The translations under genes were made by a program, and so were the position numbers. Below, one piece after another: positions 1 through 7,636 of a stretch of 31,197 bases of DNA; position 1 is the first letter of the stretch, and every line of letters starts with the position of its first letter. Under the pieces are notes generated by a model. That model saw nothing but the letters and a program-made list of their open reading frames with translations. It ran no database searches and had not been told where the DNA came from. This DNA is from URNF01 sp045634325 (lineage in GTDB: Bacteria; Bacillota; Clostridia; Oscillospirales; Acutalibacteraceae): NCBI GenBank assembly GCA_045634325.1, contig JAZRAA010000049.1, positions 1-31,197 on the forward strand, given 5' to 3'.

Positions 1-90
1 GGTATGGACATCTGCTTCGTAACCACTGCTACTAACGACGAAGAAGCACGTGAGCTGCTCACCTTGATGGGCGCTCCCTTTGCGAAGTAA
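1..90 (+). CDS. rplE: 50S ribosomal protein L5, 3' end (partial)
   Basis: The window opens inside a reading frame that ends at a TAA at 88-90. Its last 29 residues, ending in LTLMGAPFAK, match the conserved C-terminus of ribosomal protein L5, which binds 5S rRNA in the central protuberance of the large subunit. Position directly before rpsN agrees with the canonical spc order rplE-rpsN-rpsH. The 5' part lies outside the window. The rpsN ribosome binding site begins immediately after the stop. Confidence 0.9.
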   Translation, partial: GMDICFVTTATNDEEARELLTLMGAPFAK

Positions 91-103
91 GGAGGAGAAA
101 CTG

Positions 104-289
104 ATGGCGAAGACATCTATGAAAGTTAAACAGCAACGCACGCCGAAGTACTCCACCCGGGCATACAACCGTTGCAAAATCTGCGGCCGTCCGCACGCAT
201 ATCTGCGTCGCTATGGCATCTGCCGTATTTGCTTCAGAGAGCTTGCCTACAAAGGTGAAATCCCCGGCGTGAAGAAAGCCAGTTGGTAA
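104..289 (+). CDS. rpsN: 30S ribosomal protein S14, zinc-binding short form (type Z)
   Basis: A 61-residue protein of the 30S head. It has the short length and the two CxxC knuckles (C24/C27 and C40/C43) of the zinc-binding form; the long zinc-free form is about 90-100 residues. The longest open frame begins at 80, inside rplE. The ATG at 104 is chosen because a strong GGAGGAG sits at 91-97 and the product then starts MAKTSM, normal for the family. It lies between rplE and rpsH in the spc operon. Confidence 0.96.
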   Translation: MAKTSMKVKQQRTPKYSTRAYNRCKICGRPHAYLRRYGICRICFRELAYKGEIPGVKKASW

Positions 290-313
290 TAGCTATAAGG
301 AGGTAGACGGAAT

Positions 314-715
314 ATGCAAATCAGTGATACTATCGCCGATATGCTCACTCGCATCCGCAATGCGAATGCCGCGAAGCATGATACGGTGGATATCCCCGCT
401 TCCAACATGAAGAAGGCTATTGCCCAAATTCTGGTGGACGAAGGATATATCAAGAATTATCAAATCATCGAAGATGGCAAACAGGGTATCATTCGCGTGA
501 CCTTGAAATACCAAGGTCCGTCCCGCGTACAGGTTCTCAAAGGCCTGCGCCGCGTTTCCAAACCCGGCTTGCGCATCTATTCCAGCAGCGAGGACATGCC
601 GAATGTCATGAAAGGCATCGGTACCGCAATCGTTTCCACTTCTCAGGGCGTCATGACCAACAAGGCGGCGCGCAAAGCGAATGTGGGCGGCGAAGTCCTG
701 GCATTCATTTGGTAA
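314..715 (+). CDS. rpsH: 30S ribosomal protein S8
   Basis: A 133-residue protein starting MQISDTIADMLTRIRNA, the signature N-terminus of S8, a primary 16S rRNA binder in the central domain. In E. coli S8 is also the translational repressor of the spc operon; no S8-binding mimic was identified here. The C-terminus GGEVLAFIW is typical. The ribosome binding site AAGGAGGTA lies at 298-306. Downstream rplF starts 14 nt after the stop. Confidence 0.97.
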   Translation: MQISDTIADMLTRIRNANAAKHDTVDIPASNMKKAIAQILVDEGYIKNYQIIEDGKQGIIRVTLKYQGPSRVQVLKGLRRVSKPGLRIYSSSEDMPNVMKGIGTAIVSTSQGVMTNKAARKANVGGEVLAFIW

Positions 716-729
716 GGGGGTAAAGGAAA

Positions 730-1278
730 ATGTCGAGAATTGGACGTAAAGAAATCGTTATCCCCGCCGGTGTGGAAGTCAAATGCGAAAACTGCGTTGT
801 GACCGTGAAAGGTCCGAAAGGCACCCTTTCTCAGCCGGTACATGCGAACATGAAGGTGGAAATCGCTGACAACATGGTCAAAGTGACCCGCCCGAATGAC
901 GACAAAGAAAACCGTTCTTTGCACGGTTTGACCCGTACTCTGATTAACAACATGGTCATCGGTGTTACCGAAGGTTACAAAAAACAACTGGAAGTCAACG
1001 GCGTTGGCTACCGTGTTGCGAAGCAGGGCAATCAGCTTGTGATGAACTTGGGCTACAGCCATCAGGTGTTCATGAGCGAAATCGATGGCATCACCATCGA
1101 AGTTCCGGACCCGAACCATATCGTTATCAACGGCATCGACAAACAATTGGTTGGTCAGTTTGCCGCTGAGGTCCGTGAGAAACGTATGCCGGAGCCGTAT
1201 AAGGGCAAGGGCATCAAATACGCCGACGAAGTCATCCGCCGTAAGGAAGGCAAGACCGGCGCTAAGGGCAAGAAATAA
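730..1278 (+). CDS. rplF: 50S ribosomal protein L6
   Basis: A 182-residue protein starting MSRIGRKEIVIPAGV, characteristic of L6. Two tandem alpha-beta domains are expected; the second carries the family motif PEPYKGKGIKY near residues 155-165, where L6 contacts 23S rRNA near the sarcin-ricin loop. Length is normal (about 178-182). A GGGGGTAAAGG stretch precedes the ATG. It lies in canonical order between rpsH and rplR. Confidence 0.97.
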   Translation: MSRIGRKEIVIPAGVEVKCENCVVTVKGPKGTLSQPVHANMKVEIADNMVKVTRPNDDKENRSLHGLTRTLINNMVIGVTEGYKKQLEVNGVGYRVAKQGNQLVMNLGYSHQVFMSEIDGITIEVPDPNHIVINGIDKQLVGQFAAEVREKRMPEPYKGKGIKYADEVIRRKEGKTGAKGKK

Positions 1279-1296
1279 AGGAGGAGTGATTAAGCT

Positions 1297-1656
1297 ATGG
1301 TGAACAAGAAAGACAGCAACAAAGCGCGTCTGCACCGCCACGCTCGCGTGCGCGGTAAAATCAGCGGCACCGCCGCTCGTCCTCGCCTGAATGTGTATCG
1401 CTCTCTCAGCAATATCTATGCCCAGGTGATTGACGATGTCAACGGTGTAACGCTGGCTTCTGCCTCCTCTGTCGAAAAAGATTTCGGCATGAACGGCGGC
1501 AACAAAGAAGCAGCTCGCAAAGTTGGCGAAATGATTGCGAAGCGTGCTGTGGAAAAGGGCATCACCGAAGTGGTGTTCGACCGCAGTGGCTATGTGTACC
1601 ACGGCCGTGTGCAAGAGCTGGCCGAAGGCGCCCGTGAGGGCGGCCTCAAGTTCTAA
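1297..1656 (+). CDS. rplR: 50S ribosomal protein L18
   Basis: A 119-residue 5S rRNA-binding protein. A basic N-terminus rich in K, R and H is followed by the family block RPRLNVYRSLSNIYAQVIDD, and the protein ends in REGGLKF, the usual L18 end. It has a strong AAGGAGGAG ribosome binding site upstream. Between rplF and rpsE, as in other Firmicutes spc operons. Confidence 0.97.
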   Translation: MVNKKDSNKARLHRHARVRGKISGTAARPRLNVYRSLSNIYAQVIDDVNGVTLASASSVEKDFGMNGGNKEAARKVGEMIAKRAVEKGITEVVFDRSGYVYHGRVQELAEGAREGGLKF

Positions 1657-1676
1657 GGAAAAGGAGGAAACGTACT

Positions 1677-2189
1677 TTGGCCAGATTTGAAGACAAAAAA
1701 CAGGCGCAAGAAAACGAATACATCGAAAATGTAGTCGCTATCAACCGCGTCAGCAAGACCGTTAAAGGCGGTCGTATCATGAAGTTCTCCGCACTTATCG
1801 TCGTGGGTGACGGTAAAGGCAAAGTGGGCTTCGGCATGGGCAAATCCAACGAAGTGCCGGACGCAATCCGCAAAGGTATTGAGGATGCGAAAAAGCACAT
1901 GGTGCAGATTTCCCTGAAGGGTACCACCATTCCTCACGAAGTGATTGGTAAATTCGGCGCAGGCGAAGTGCTGCTCAAACCCGCTGCTCCCGGTACCGGC
2001 GTTATCGCCGGCGGTGCGGTGCGTGCGGTTGTGGAAGCTGCCGGTATCAAAGATATCCGTGGCAAAGCGCTCCGTTCCAACAACCCCTGCAACGTGGTAA
2101 ACGCCACTATGGAGGGTCTGAAATCTCTGCGTACGATTGAAGAAGCAGCGGCTATCCGCGGCAAATCCGTGCAGGAAATTTTAGGTTAA
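1677..2189 (+). CDS. rpsE: 30S ribosomal protein S5 (TTG start)
   Basis: A 170-residue protein with an N-terminal double-stranded-RNA-binding-like domain containing VNRVSKTVKGGR-type residues (here AINRVSKTVKGGR) and the GDGKGKVGFGMGK loop, then the C-terminal S5 fold. It acts in decoding fidelity on the small subunit. I see no in-frame ATG close to the start: the TTG at 1677 follows an AAGGAGGAA site at 1661-1669 and gives the expected ARFEDKK N-terminus. TTG starts are known for S5 in clostridia, so this is not a defect. Confidence 0.96.
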   Translation: MARFEDKKQAQENEYIENVVAINRVSKTVKGGRIMKFSALIVVGDGKGKVGFGMGKSNEVPDAIRKGIEDAKKHMVQISLKGTTIPHEVIGKFGAGEVLLKPAAPGTGVIAGGAVRAVVEAAGIKDIRGKALRSNNPCNVVNATMEGLKSLRTIEEAAAIRGKSVQEILG

Positions 2190-2204
2190 TAGGAGGAACA
2201 GAAA

Positions 2205-2396
2205 ATGGCTAAAAAAGCGAAAAGCGCAACTTTGCAGGTCAAATTGGTTCGCAGCTTGATTGGCGCGAAACAGGACCAAATCGCAACTGCAAATTCTCTG
2301 GGACTCCGTAAAATCGGCGATTGCGTAGAGCAGCCCGATAACGCGGCCACCAAAGGTAAAGTCGCGAAGATTATCCACCTCGTCGAGGTACAATAA
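2205..2396 (+). CDS. rpmD: 50S ribosomal protein L30
   Basis: A 63-residue protein with the L30 core LVRSLIGAKQDQIATANSLGLRKIGD, a small alpha-beta protein of the large subunit that not all bacteria keep. The ATG follows AGGAGGAA at 2191-2198. It lies between rpsE and rplO as expected; 20 nt separate its stop from the rplO start. Confidence 0.96.
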   Translation: MAKKAKSATLQVKLVRSLIGAKQDQIATANSLGLRKIGDCVEQPDNAATKGKVAKIIHLVEVQ

Positions 2397-2416
2397 GCAA
2401 GGAGGTGCGAGTAAAA

Positions 2417-2857
2417 ATGAAACTGAATGAGCTTTCTCCGGCCCCCGGTTCCGTGCGTGAAGCGAAGAGAATCGGCCGTGGTCATGGTTCCGGTCATGGT
2501 AAGACCGCAGGTAAGGGACACAAAGGTCAAAAGGCTCGTGCCGGTCGTGGTTTCCGCGCCGGTTTCGAAGGCGGCCAGATGCCGCTGCAACGCCGTGTTC
2601 CGAAAAGAGGTTTCAACAACATTTTTGCGGCAAAAGCTGTCGCAATCAATGTCGGTTCTTTGAAGGTGTTTGAGGACGGTGCAGTCGTTGACGCACAGGC
2701 GCTCAAAGCTGCTGGCATCGTGGACAACATCGAAAACGGTGTCAAAATCCTCGGCAATGGCAACATCGACAAGAAATTGACGGTGAAGGTTTCTGCTTTC
2801 TCCGAGTCTGCTAAGGCAAAAATCGAAGCAGCGGGCGGGAAGGTAGAGGTGATCTAA
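2417..2857 (+). CDS. rplO: 50S ribosomal protein L15
   Basis: A 146-residue protein with the N-terminus MKLNELSPAPGS and the Gly/Arg/His-rich stretch (GRGHGSGHGKTAGKGHKGQ) that threads into 23S rRNA in L15. An in-frame GTG at 2405 would add four residues, but it lies inside the GGAGGTG ribosome binding site (2401-2407); the ATG at 2417 is correctly spaced and matches family N-termini. One base separates the stop from the secY start, so coupling is likely. Confidence 0.96.
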   Translation: MKLNELSPAPGSVREAKRIGRGHGSGHGKTAGKGHKGQKARAGRGFRAGFEGGQMPLQRRVPKRGFNNIFAAKAVAINVGSLKVFEDGAVVDAQALKAAGIVDNIENGVKILGNGNIDKKLTVKVSAFSESAKAKIEAAGGKVEVI

Positions 2858-2858
2858 C

Positions 2859-4187
2859 ATGTTCCAAACTCTGAGAAATGCATGGAAAATCGTAGACCTT
2901 CGTAAGAAGATTCTGTTTACGCTGTTTATCGTGCTTATTTTCCGAATTGGTTCGGTTATCACCCTGCCCTTCATTGACGCATCTGTCATGAAGGAAGCAA
3001 CCCAAGCCAGCAACGACTTTATGGGCATTTTGACTTTGATGTCCGGCGGCGGTTTCAGTAACGCCAGCTTGTTTGCCCTGTCCATCACCCCCTACATCAA
3101 CAGCAGCATCATTATTCAGTTGCTGACCGTTGCGATTCCGGTGTTAGAACGCTGGTCCAAAGAGGGTGCTGACGGTCGTAAGAAGCTGAGCATGGTAACC
3201 CGTTTTACAACTTTGTTTCTCGGTTTAATGCTCGGCACCGCATACTACTTTATGATTCGTAATCAATACAATGCGCTGACCAAAGCGGCCACCAGCTCGG
3301 TGCTTGCTTCTTGGTTCTCCGCCATTGTGATTGTCCTTTGCTTCGCCGCCGGCTCGGTGCTGGTGATGTGGCTGGGCGAACAAATCAATGAACGTGGTAT
3401 CGGCAACGGCATCTCTATTTTGCTGTTCTCCGGTATCCTGTCCCAGATTCCTTCTGCAGCAAACTTGCTGTGGCAGTATTTCTACGGCGGCGGTATTAAG
3501 CAGTTGGAATCCGATCCGGACCATGCGATTAAATATCTCATTTTGGTACCGATTGTGCTGATTTTGTTCCTCGCCATTATCGCGTTCATCGTGTTTATGG
3601 GCGATGCAGAGCGCAGAATCCCTGTGCAGTATGCGAAAAAGGTAGTCGGTCGTAAGATGTACGGCGGTCAAAACACCTTTATTCCGATTAAAGTGAATAT
3701 GTCCGGTGTTATGCCGATCATTTTGGCATCTTCGATTATTTCCTTGCCTTCCATCATCGCTACTTTCATCGGTACGGAACGTGCTAACAACTGGTTCTTC
3801 AATGCGTTCAAGCAGGACAACTGGGTGTACATCATTCTGTACTTCCTGATGATTATCGGCTTTGCATTCTTCTATGTCACCATTCAGTATGATCCTACTG
3901 ACATGGCGAACAATCTCCGCAAGAACTCCGGCGCTATTCCGGGCTATCGTCCGGGCGAGCCGACTGCGGACTTTATCAAGAAGGTGCTCAACAAAGTGAC
4001 CTTTGTGGGTGCTTTGTTCCTCGGTTTGATTGCATTGTTCCCGAGCTTGTTCGGTAAGTTCAGCGGTATCTACGGATTGTCGCTGGGCGGTACCTCCATC
4101 ATGATTGTGGTGGGCGTTGCTCTGGAAACCACGCAGCAAATCCAAAGCCAGATGATGATGCGGCATTACAAGGGCTTCCTTGAATAA
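2859..4187 (+). CDS. secY: Preprotein translocase subunit SecY
   Basis: A 442-residue integral membrane protein, the channel-forming subunit of the Sec translocon that exports unfolded proteins with SecA, SecE and SecG. It starts MFQTLRNAWKIVDLRKKI. About ten hydrophobic segments are visible, along with SecY motifs such as GIGNGISILLF (near residue 180), AERRIPVQYAKK and GIRPGEPTADFIKKVLN-like RPGEPTADFI. Length is normal. The ribosome binding site lies in the end of rplO (GAGGTGAT). It is the last gene before a 94-nt gap containing a strong hairpin. Confidence 0.97.
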   Translation: MFQTLRNAWKIVDLRKKILFTLFIVLIFRIGSVITLPFIDASVMKEATQASNDFMGILTLMSGGGFSNASLFALSITPYINSSIIIQLLTVAIPVLERWSKEGADGRKKLSMVTRFTTLFLGLMLGTAYYFMIRNQYNALTKAATSSVLASWFSAIVIVLCFAAGSVLVMWLGEQINERGIGNGISILLFSGILSQIPSAANLLWQYFYGGGIKQLESDPDHAIKYLILVPIVLILFLAIIAFIVFMGDAERRIPVQYAKKVVGRKMYGGQNTFIPIKVNMSGVMPIILASSIISLPSIIATFIGTERANNWFFNAFKQDNWVYIILYFLMIIGFAFFYVTIQYDPTDMANNLRKNSGAIPGYRPGEPTADFIKKVLNKVTFVGALFLGLIALFPSLFGKFSGIYGLSLGGTSIMIVVGVALETTQQIQSQMMMRHYKGFLE

Positions 4188-4221
4188 TCCCTTTCATCCA
4201 ACCGTTAAATGAGTACATGTT

Positions 4222-4249
4222 GCCGCCGCTCGTTACGGCGAGCGGCGGC
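4222..4249 (+). other. GC-rich hairpin in the secY-adk gap
   Basis: A perfect 11-bp stem, arms 4222-4232 and 4239-4249, with a six-base loop lies in the 94-nt gap between secY and adk. An outer GTACA/TGTAC pairing (4213-4217 with 4253-4257) can extend it. No U-run follows, so it is not a classical intrinsic terminator. Possible roles, all inferred, are an RNA-processing or stabilising element, or partial attenuation between the spc ribosomal genes and adk-map-infA. No sigma-A promoter was found in the gap. Confidence 0.55.
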
Positions 4250-4281
4250 GGGTGTACGTGTAAGTGAAAAGGAGCGTTCTT

Positions 4282-4914
4282 ATGAAGTTGATTTTACTCG
4301 GTGCCCCCGGCGCCGGTAAAGGTACACAAGCGGAGATTATCAGCGAAAAGCTGAACATCCCCACCATTTCCACGGGTAACATTATCCGTGCAGCGCTCAA
4401 GAGCGGCACTGAAATGGGCAAAGCGGCGAAATCCTACATCGAAGCCGGCAAATTGGTTCCGGACGAAGTGGTCATTGGTATCATCAAAGACCGCCTCGCT
4501 GAAGACGATTGCCAAAACGGTTTCATTCTGGACGGTTTTCCCCGCACGATCCCGCAGGCCGAGGCACTTGACCGTATGGGCATCGTTATCGACAAGGTGA
4601 TTGACATTGAAGTCGCCGACGAGAAGATTGCCCGACGTGTATCGGGTCGCCGTGTATGCCTTGATTGTGGCGCAACCTACCACGTTGACTACAAAAAGTC
4701 CAAAGTGGAAGGTGTGTGCGACCATTGCGGCAGCACCCTCGTTCAGCGCAAAGATGACCAACCGGAAACGGTAGCGGCGCGTCTGGCGGAATACCATGAA
4801 CAAACCGAGCCTTTGAAGTCTTATTATGAGGCTTGCGGCAAGCTCACGATTGTGGAAGGTCAGGAAGAACTGGCTGACACCACTCGTCTGACGCTGGCGG
4901 CTGTGGAGGCTTAA
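4282..4914 (+). CDS. adk: Adenylate kinase, zinc-lid form
   Basis: A 210-residue cytoplasmic kinase that converts AMP + ATP to 2 ADP. The P-loop GAPGAGKGT is at residues 7-15, the FPRT motif of the AMP site near 86-89, and the LID carries a Cys4 zinc site (C126, C129, C146, C149) typical of Gram-positive enzymes. A longer frame exists from 4264, but the ATG at 4282 is preceded by AAAAGGAG and gives the standard MKLILLGAPG start. It sits between secY and map, the common Firmicutes order. Confidence 0.97.
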   Translation: MKLILLGAPGAGKGTQAEIISEKLNIPTISTGNIIRAALKSGTEMGKAAKSYIEAGKLVPDEVVIGIIKDRLAEDDCQNGFILDGFPRTIPQAEALDRMGIVIDKVIDIEVADEKIARRVSGRRVCLDCGATYHVDYKKSKVEGVCDHCGSTLVQRKDDQPETVAARLAEYHEQTEPLKSYYEACGKLTIVEGQEELADTTRLTLAAVEA

Positions 4915-4917
4915 TCT

Positions 4918-5664
4918 ATGGTAACCGTAAAAAGCAGCCGAGATTTACAACGCATGCGTGAAGCGTGCGTGATTTCGGCGAGAGCTTTGAGGGAAGGCGG
5001 CAAGGCGGTTGAACCGGGTGTTTCCACTGCGGAAATCGACCGTATTATCCGTAAGTTCATCGAAAGTGCGGGCGCTGTCCCGTCTTTCCTTGGCTACGGC
5101 GGCTTTCCTGCCAGTGCCTGTATATCCGTGAACGAAACGGTCATTCATGGCATACCGGATAAGCGTATCATCAAAGCGGGCGACATCGTCAGCATTGATG
5201 TCGGCGCATACTTCAACGGTTTCCACGGCGATAACGCTGCGACGTTTGCCGCAGGCGATATTTCCGCCGAAGCAAGAGCGTTGATGGAAGCGACCGAGCA
5301 AAGTTTGTATGAAGGCATTCGCGCCGCCGTTGCCGGCAATCGTGTCGGAGACATCGGTGCGAGCGTTCAACGGTATGTCGAGGAGCGTGGTTACTCGGTG
5401 GTACGGCAGTTCGTCGGCCACGGAGTAGGCACGGACCTACACGAGGACCCCAGCGTACCTAATTTCGGTACTCCCGGACGGGGACAACGCCTCTTACCGG
5501 GAATGACACTTGCCATTGAGCCGATGATTAACGCCGGCGGCCACGAGGTGAAAGTCCTCGGTGACGGCTGGACGACGGTCACGGCAGACGGCAAACTGTC
5601 TGCACATTTTGAGCATACGGTGGCGATTACGCCCGACGGACCGGTCATCATGACCAGACCGTAA
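4918..5664 (+). CDS. map: Methionine aminopeptidase, type I
   Basis: A 248-residue enzyme that removes the N-terminal Met of nascent proteins. The dimetal ligands of the pita-bread fold are visible: Asp in SIDVGAYFNGFHGDNA (two Asp), His in FVGHGVGTDLHEDP, Glu in LAIEPMI and Glu in FEHTVAIT. There is no N-terminal SH3 or zinc extension, so it is the minimal class Ia form. It starts three bases after the adk stop, with GGAGG inside the adk end. The KOW-type L14e-like gene found between map and infA in many clostridia is absent. Confidence 0.96.
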   Translation: MVTVKSSRDLQRMREACVISARALREGGKAVEPGVSTAEIDRIIRKFIESAGAVPSFLGYGGFPASACISVNETVIHGIPDKRIIKAGDIVSIDVGAYFNGFHGDNAATFAAGDISAEARALMEATEQSLYEGIRAAVAGNRVGDIGASVQRYVEERGYSVVRQFVGHGVGTDLHEDPSVPNFGTPGRGQRLLPGMTLAIEPMINAGGHEVKVLGDGWTTVTADGKLSAHFEHTVAITPDGPVIMTRP

Positions 5665-5693
5665 ACGCTGTGAGAGTATCAGGAGGGTTATTT

Positions 5694-5912
5694 ATGTCCA
5701 AATCGGATGTTATCGAATTGGAAGGTACCGTAGTTGAAGCGTTGCCCAACGCGACGTTTCAGGTAGAGCTGGCAAACGGCCATAAAATTTTGGCCCACAT
5801 TTCCGGTAAATTGCGCATGAACTACATCCGCATTCTGCCGGGCGATAAGGTAACCGTTGAGATGTCACCTTATGATTTAACCAAAGGGCGTATCACCTGG
5901 CGTACCAAATAA
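5694..5912 (+). CDS. infA: Translation initiation factor IF-1
   Basis: A 72-residue S1-like OB-fold protein that binds the ribosomal A site during initiation. It begins MSKSDVIELEGTVVEALPNA and ends TKGRITWRTK, both standard for IF-1. The frame is open from 5670, but AGGAGGG at 5681-5687 places the start at the ATG at 5694. It is followed by a 97-nt gap with secondary structure before rpmJ. Confidence 0.97.
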   Translation: MSKSDVIELEGTVVEALPNATFQVELANGHKILAHISGKLRMNYIRILPGDKVTVEMSPYDLTKGRITWRTK

Positions 5913-5929
5913 GACGTCGGTAAAGCCCA

Positions 5930-5994
5930 CCGCACGTGTACCGGAAACGTGTGCGGGACAAATTTTTCCGGATAACAAATTGCACGATGTGCAA
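5930..5994 (+). other. Two hairpins in the infA-rpmJ gap
   Basis: The 97-nt spacer holds CCGCAC (5930-5935) pairing with GTGCGG (5951-5956), and TTGCAC (5980-5985) pairing with GTGCAA (5989-5994) across a GAT loop. The second hairpin ends exactly where the AAAGGAGG site for rpmJ begins (about 5993-6000), so it could affect initiation of L36 by stacking or masking. Neither has a U-run. The role is inference only. Confidence 0.4.
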
Positions 5995-6009
5995 AGGAGG
6001 TAATTCTTT

Positions 6010-6123
6010 ATGAAAGTCAGACCTTCTGTAAAGAAAATTTGCGAAAAATGCAAAGTCATCAAGCGCAAAGGTCGCGTGATGGTGATTTGCGAAAATCCGA
6101 AGCACAAGCAGCGTCAAGGCTAA
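6010..6123 (+). CDS. rpmJ: 50S ribosomal protein L36, zinc-binding form
   Basis: A 37-residue protein, too short for ordinary ORF length cut-offs. It begins MKVRPSVKKICEKCKVIK and ends KHKQRQG. Zinc ligands C11, C14, C27 and H32 are all present, so this is the C+ form. Start ATG at 6010 follows AAAGGAGG at 5993-6000. Position between infA and rpsM is canonical for the alpha operon. Confidence 0.97.
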   Translation: MKVRPSVKKICEKCKVIKRKGRVMVICENPKHKQRQG

Positions 6124-6169
6124 GAAATAGCCGCTGCTTTGTATTCAACCGAAAGGAAGGAATGTTACT

Positions 6170-6538
6170 ATGGCGCGTATTGCTGGTGTGGACTTACCCA
6201 GAGACAAACGCATCGAAATTGGCCTGACATACATTTACGGCATCGGCCGTAAATCTGCTTGCGACATTCTCGCGGCTACCGGCGTTGACCCGGATATCCG
6301 TGTGCGTGATTTGAGCGAGGACGACGTTTCCAAGCTGCGTGAGCATATCGACCGCAACTATATCGTGGAAGGCGACCTTCGTCGCGATGTGGCATTTGAC
6401 ATCAAGACCCTGATTGAAATCGGCTGCTATCGCGGCATCCGTCATCGCAAGGGCTTGCCGGTTCGCGGACAGCGTTCCAAGACCAATGCCCGTACCCGTA
6501 AAGGTCCCAAGAAGACCATCGCTAACAAGAAGAAGTAA
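6170..6538 (+). CDS. rpsM: 30S ribosomal protein S13
   Basis: A 122-residue protein of the 30S head that contacts the P-site tRNA and the L5/L31 bridge. It starts MARIAGVDLPRDKRIEIGLTYI, has the helix-hairpin GIGRKSACDIL block, and ends in the basic tail RGQRSKTNARTRKGPKKT. Ribosome binding site GAAAGGAAGGAA lies upstream. First of the rpsM-rpsK-rpsD-rpoA-rplQ block. Confidence 0.97.
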   Translation: MARIAGVDLPRDKRIEIGLTYIYGIGRKSACDILAATGVDPDIRVRDLSEDDVSKLREHIDRNYIVEGDLRRDVAFDIKTLIEIGCYRGIRHRKGLPVRGQRSKTNARTRKGPKKTIANKKK

Positions 6539-6554
6539 GCAGGAGGGATATTAA

Positions 6555-6962
6555 ATGGCTGCTAAAACAACTGCGCGTAAAGGCGCGACTACTCGTCGCC
6601 GTAAAGAGCGCAAAAATATCGAACGTGGCGCCGCACATATCCAGTCCACGTTCAACAACACTATTGTCACCATCACCGACACGCAGGGCAATGCTTTGTC
6701 CTGGGCGAGCGCCGGTGAGTTGGGCTTCCGCGGTTCCCGCAAGTCCACTCCCTTCGCTGCGCAGACCGCTGCCGAGACCGCTGCCAAAGCGGCTATGGAG
6801 CACGGTTTGAAAACGGTGGAAGTTTATGTAAAGGGTCCGGGTGCCGGCCGTGAAGCCGCTATCCGTGCTCTGCAAGCCGCGGGCCTCGAAGTCACTATGA
6901 TTAAAGACGTGACCCCCGTCCCGCACAACGGATGCCGTCCTCCCAAGAGAAGACGTGTATAA
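6555..6962 (+). CDS. rpsK: 30S ribosomal protein S11
   Basis: A 135-residue protein of the 30S platform. After a basic leader, the S11 core is clear: GAAHIQSTFNNTIVTITDTQGN, SWASAGELGFRGSRKSTPFAAQ, and the C-terminal signature VTPVPHNGCRPPKRRRV. It contacts the Shine-Dalgarno helix region of the ribosome. Starts 16 nt after rpsM with AGGAGGG upstream. Confidence 0.97.
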   Translation: MAAKTTARKGATTRRRKERKNIERGAAHIQSTFNNTIVTITDTQGNALSWASAGELGFRGSRKSTPFAAQTAAETAAKAAMEHGLKTVEVYVKGPGAGREAAIRALQAAGLEVTMIKDVTPVPHNGCRPPKRRRV

Positions 6963-6986
6963 CTTAAAAACGGAGGTGCAACCAAT

Positions 6987-7616
6987 ATGGCAAGATATAC
7001 CGGTGCGGTGTGCAGAATTTGCCGCCGCGAAGGACAAAAGCTCTTTTTGAAGGGCGAAAGATGCTACACTGGCAAGTGCGCTCTTGAGCGCCGCGCGTAT
7101 GCTCCCGGCCAACACGGTCAGGCTCGCAACAAGAAAGCTTCCGAATACGGCAAACAGCTGCGTACCAAGCAGATTGCCCGTCGTTATTACGGTGTGCTGG
7201 AAGGCCAGTTCCGTCATTATTTCGAATTAGCTACTAAAATGGAAGGCCAAGCAGGTGAAAACTTGCTGCGCGTTCTCGAATCTCGTTTGGACAACGTTGT
7301 GTACCGTTTGGGCTTTGCCGCTTCTCGTGCGGAAGCTCGTCAGTTGGTAACCCAGGGTCACTTCACTGTCAACGGCCGCAAGGTCAACATCCCCTCTTAC
7401 CTCGTGAAACCCGGTCAGGTGATTGCGATTAAAGAGGGCAGCCGCCAGTTGGAGAAAATCAAAGGTATCGTGGAAGCAAACAGCTCCCGTCCGGTACCGC
7501 AATGGCTGGATTTGGACCGTGCGAAGCAAGAAGCCAAAGTTGTGGCACTTGCAAACCGTGAGGACATCGACCTTTCCATCGAAGAAACCCTCATCGTCGA
7601 GTTGTATTCCAAATAA
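6987..7616 (+). CDS. rpsD: 30S ribosomal protein S4, zinc-binding form
   Basis: A 209-residue primary 16S rRNA binder that nucleates the 30S body. The N-terminal Cys motif (C9, C12, C26, C31) indicates the zinc-binding C+ form. An S4-type RNA-binding domain follows (RLDNVVYRLGFAASRAEARQLVTQGH, about residues 95-120). In bacteria S4 is often a translational repressor of the alpha operon or of its own gene. Start chosen at ATG 6987 after GGAGGTG. A 133-nt structured gap separates it from rpoA. Confidence 0.97.
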   Translation: MARYTGAVCRICRREGQKLFLKGERCYTGKCALERRAYAPGQHGQARNKKASEYGKQLRTKQIARRYYGVLEGQFRHYFELATKMEGQAGENLLRVLESRLDNVVYRLGFAASRAEARQLVTQGHFTVNGRKVNIPSYLVKPGQVIAIKEGSRQLEKIKGIVEANSSRPVPQWLDLDRAKQEAKVVALANREDIDLSIEETLIVELYSK

Positions 7617-7636
7617 TCTTGGTTGTAAGATGCTGT

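Noticed and set aside
643..1614. Open frame of 323 codons on the minus strand
   Set aside because: Antisense to rpsH, rplF and rplR, three conserved ribosomal genes; no ribosome binding site or family resemblance.
3225..4166. Open frame of 313 codons on the minus strand
   Set aside because: Antisense to secY; His/Gln/Arg-rich product is the complement of membrane-protein codons.
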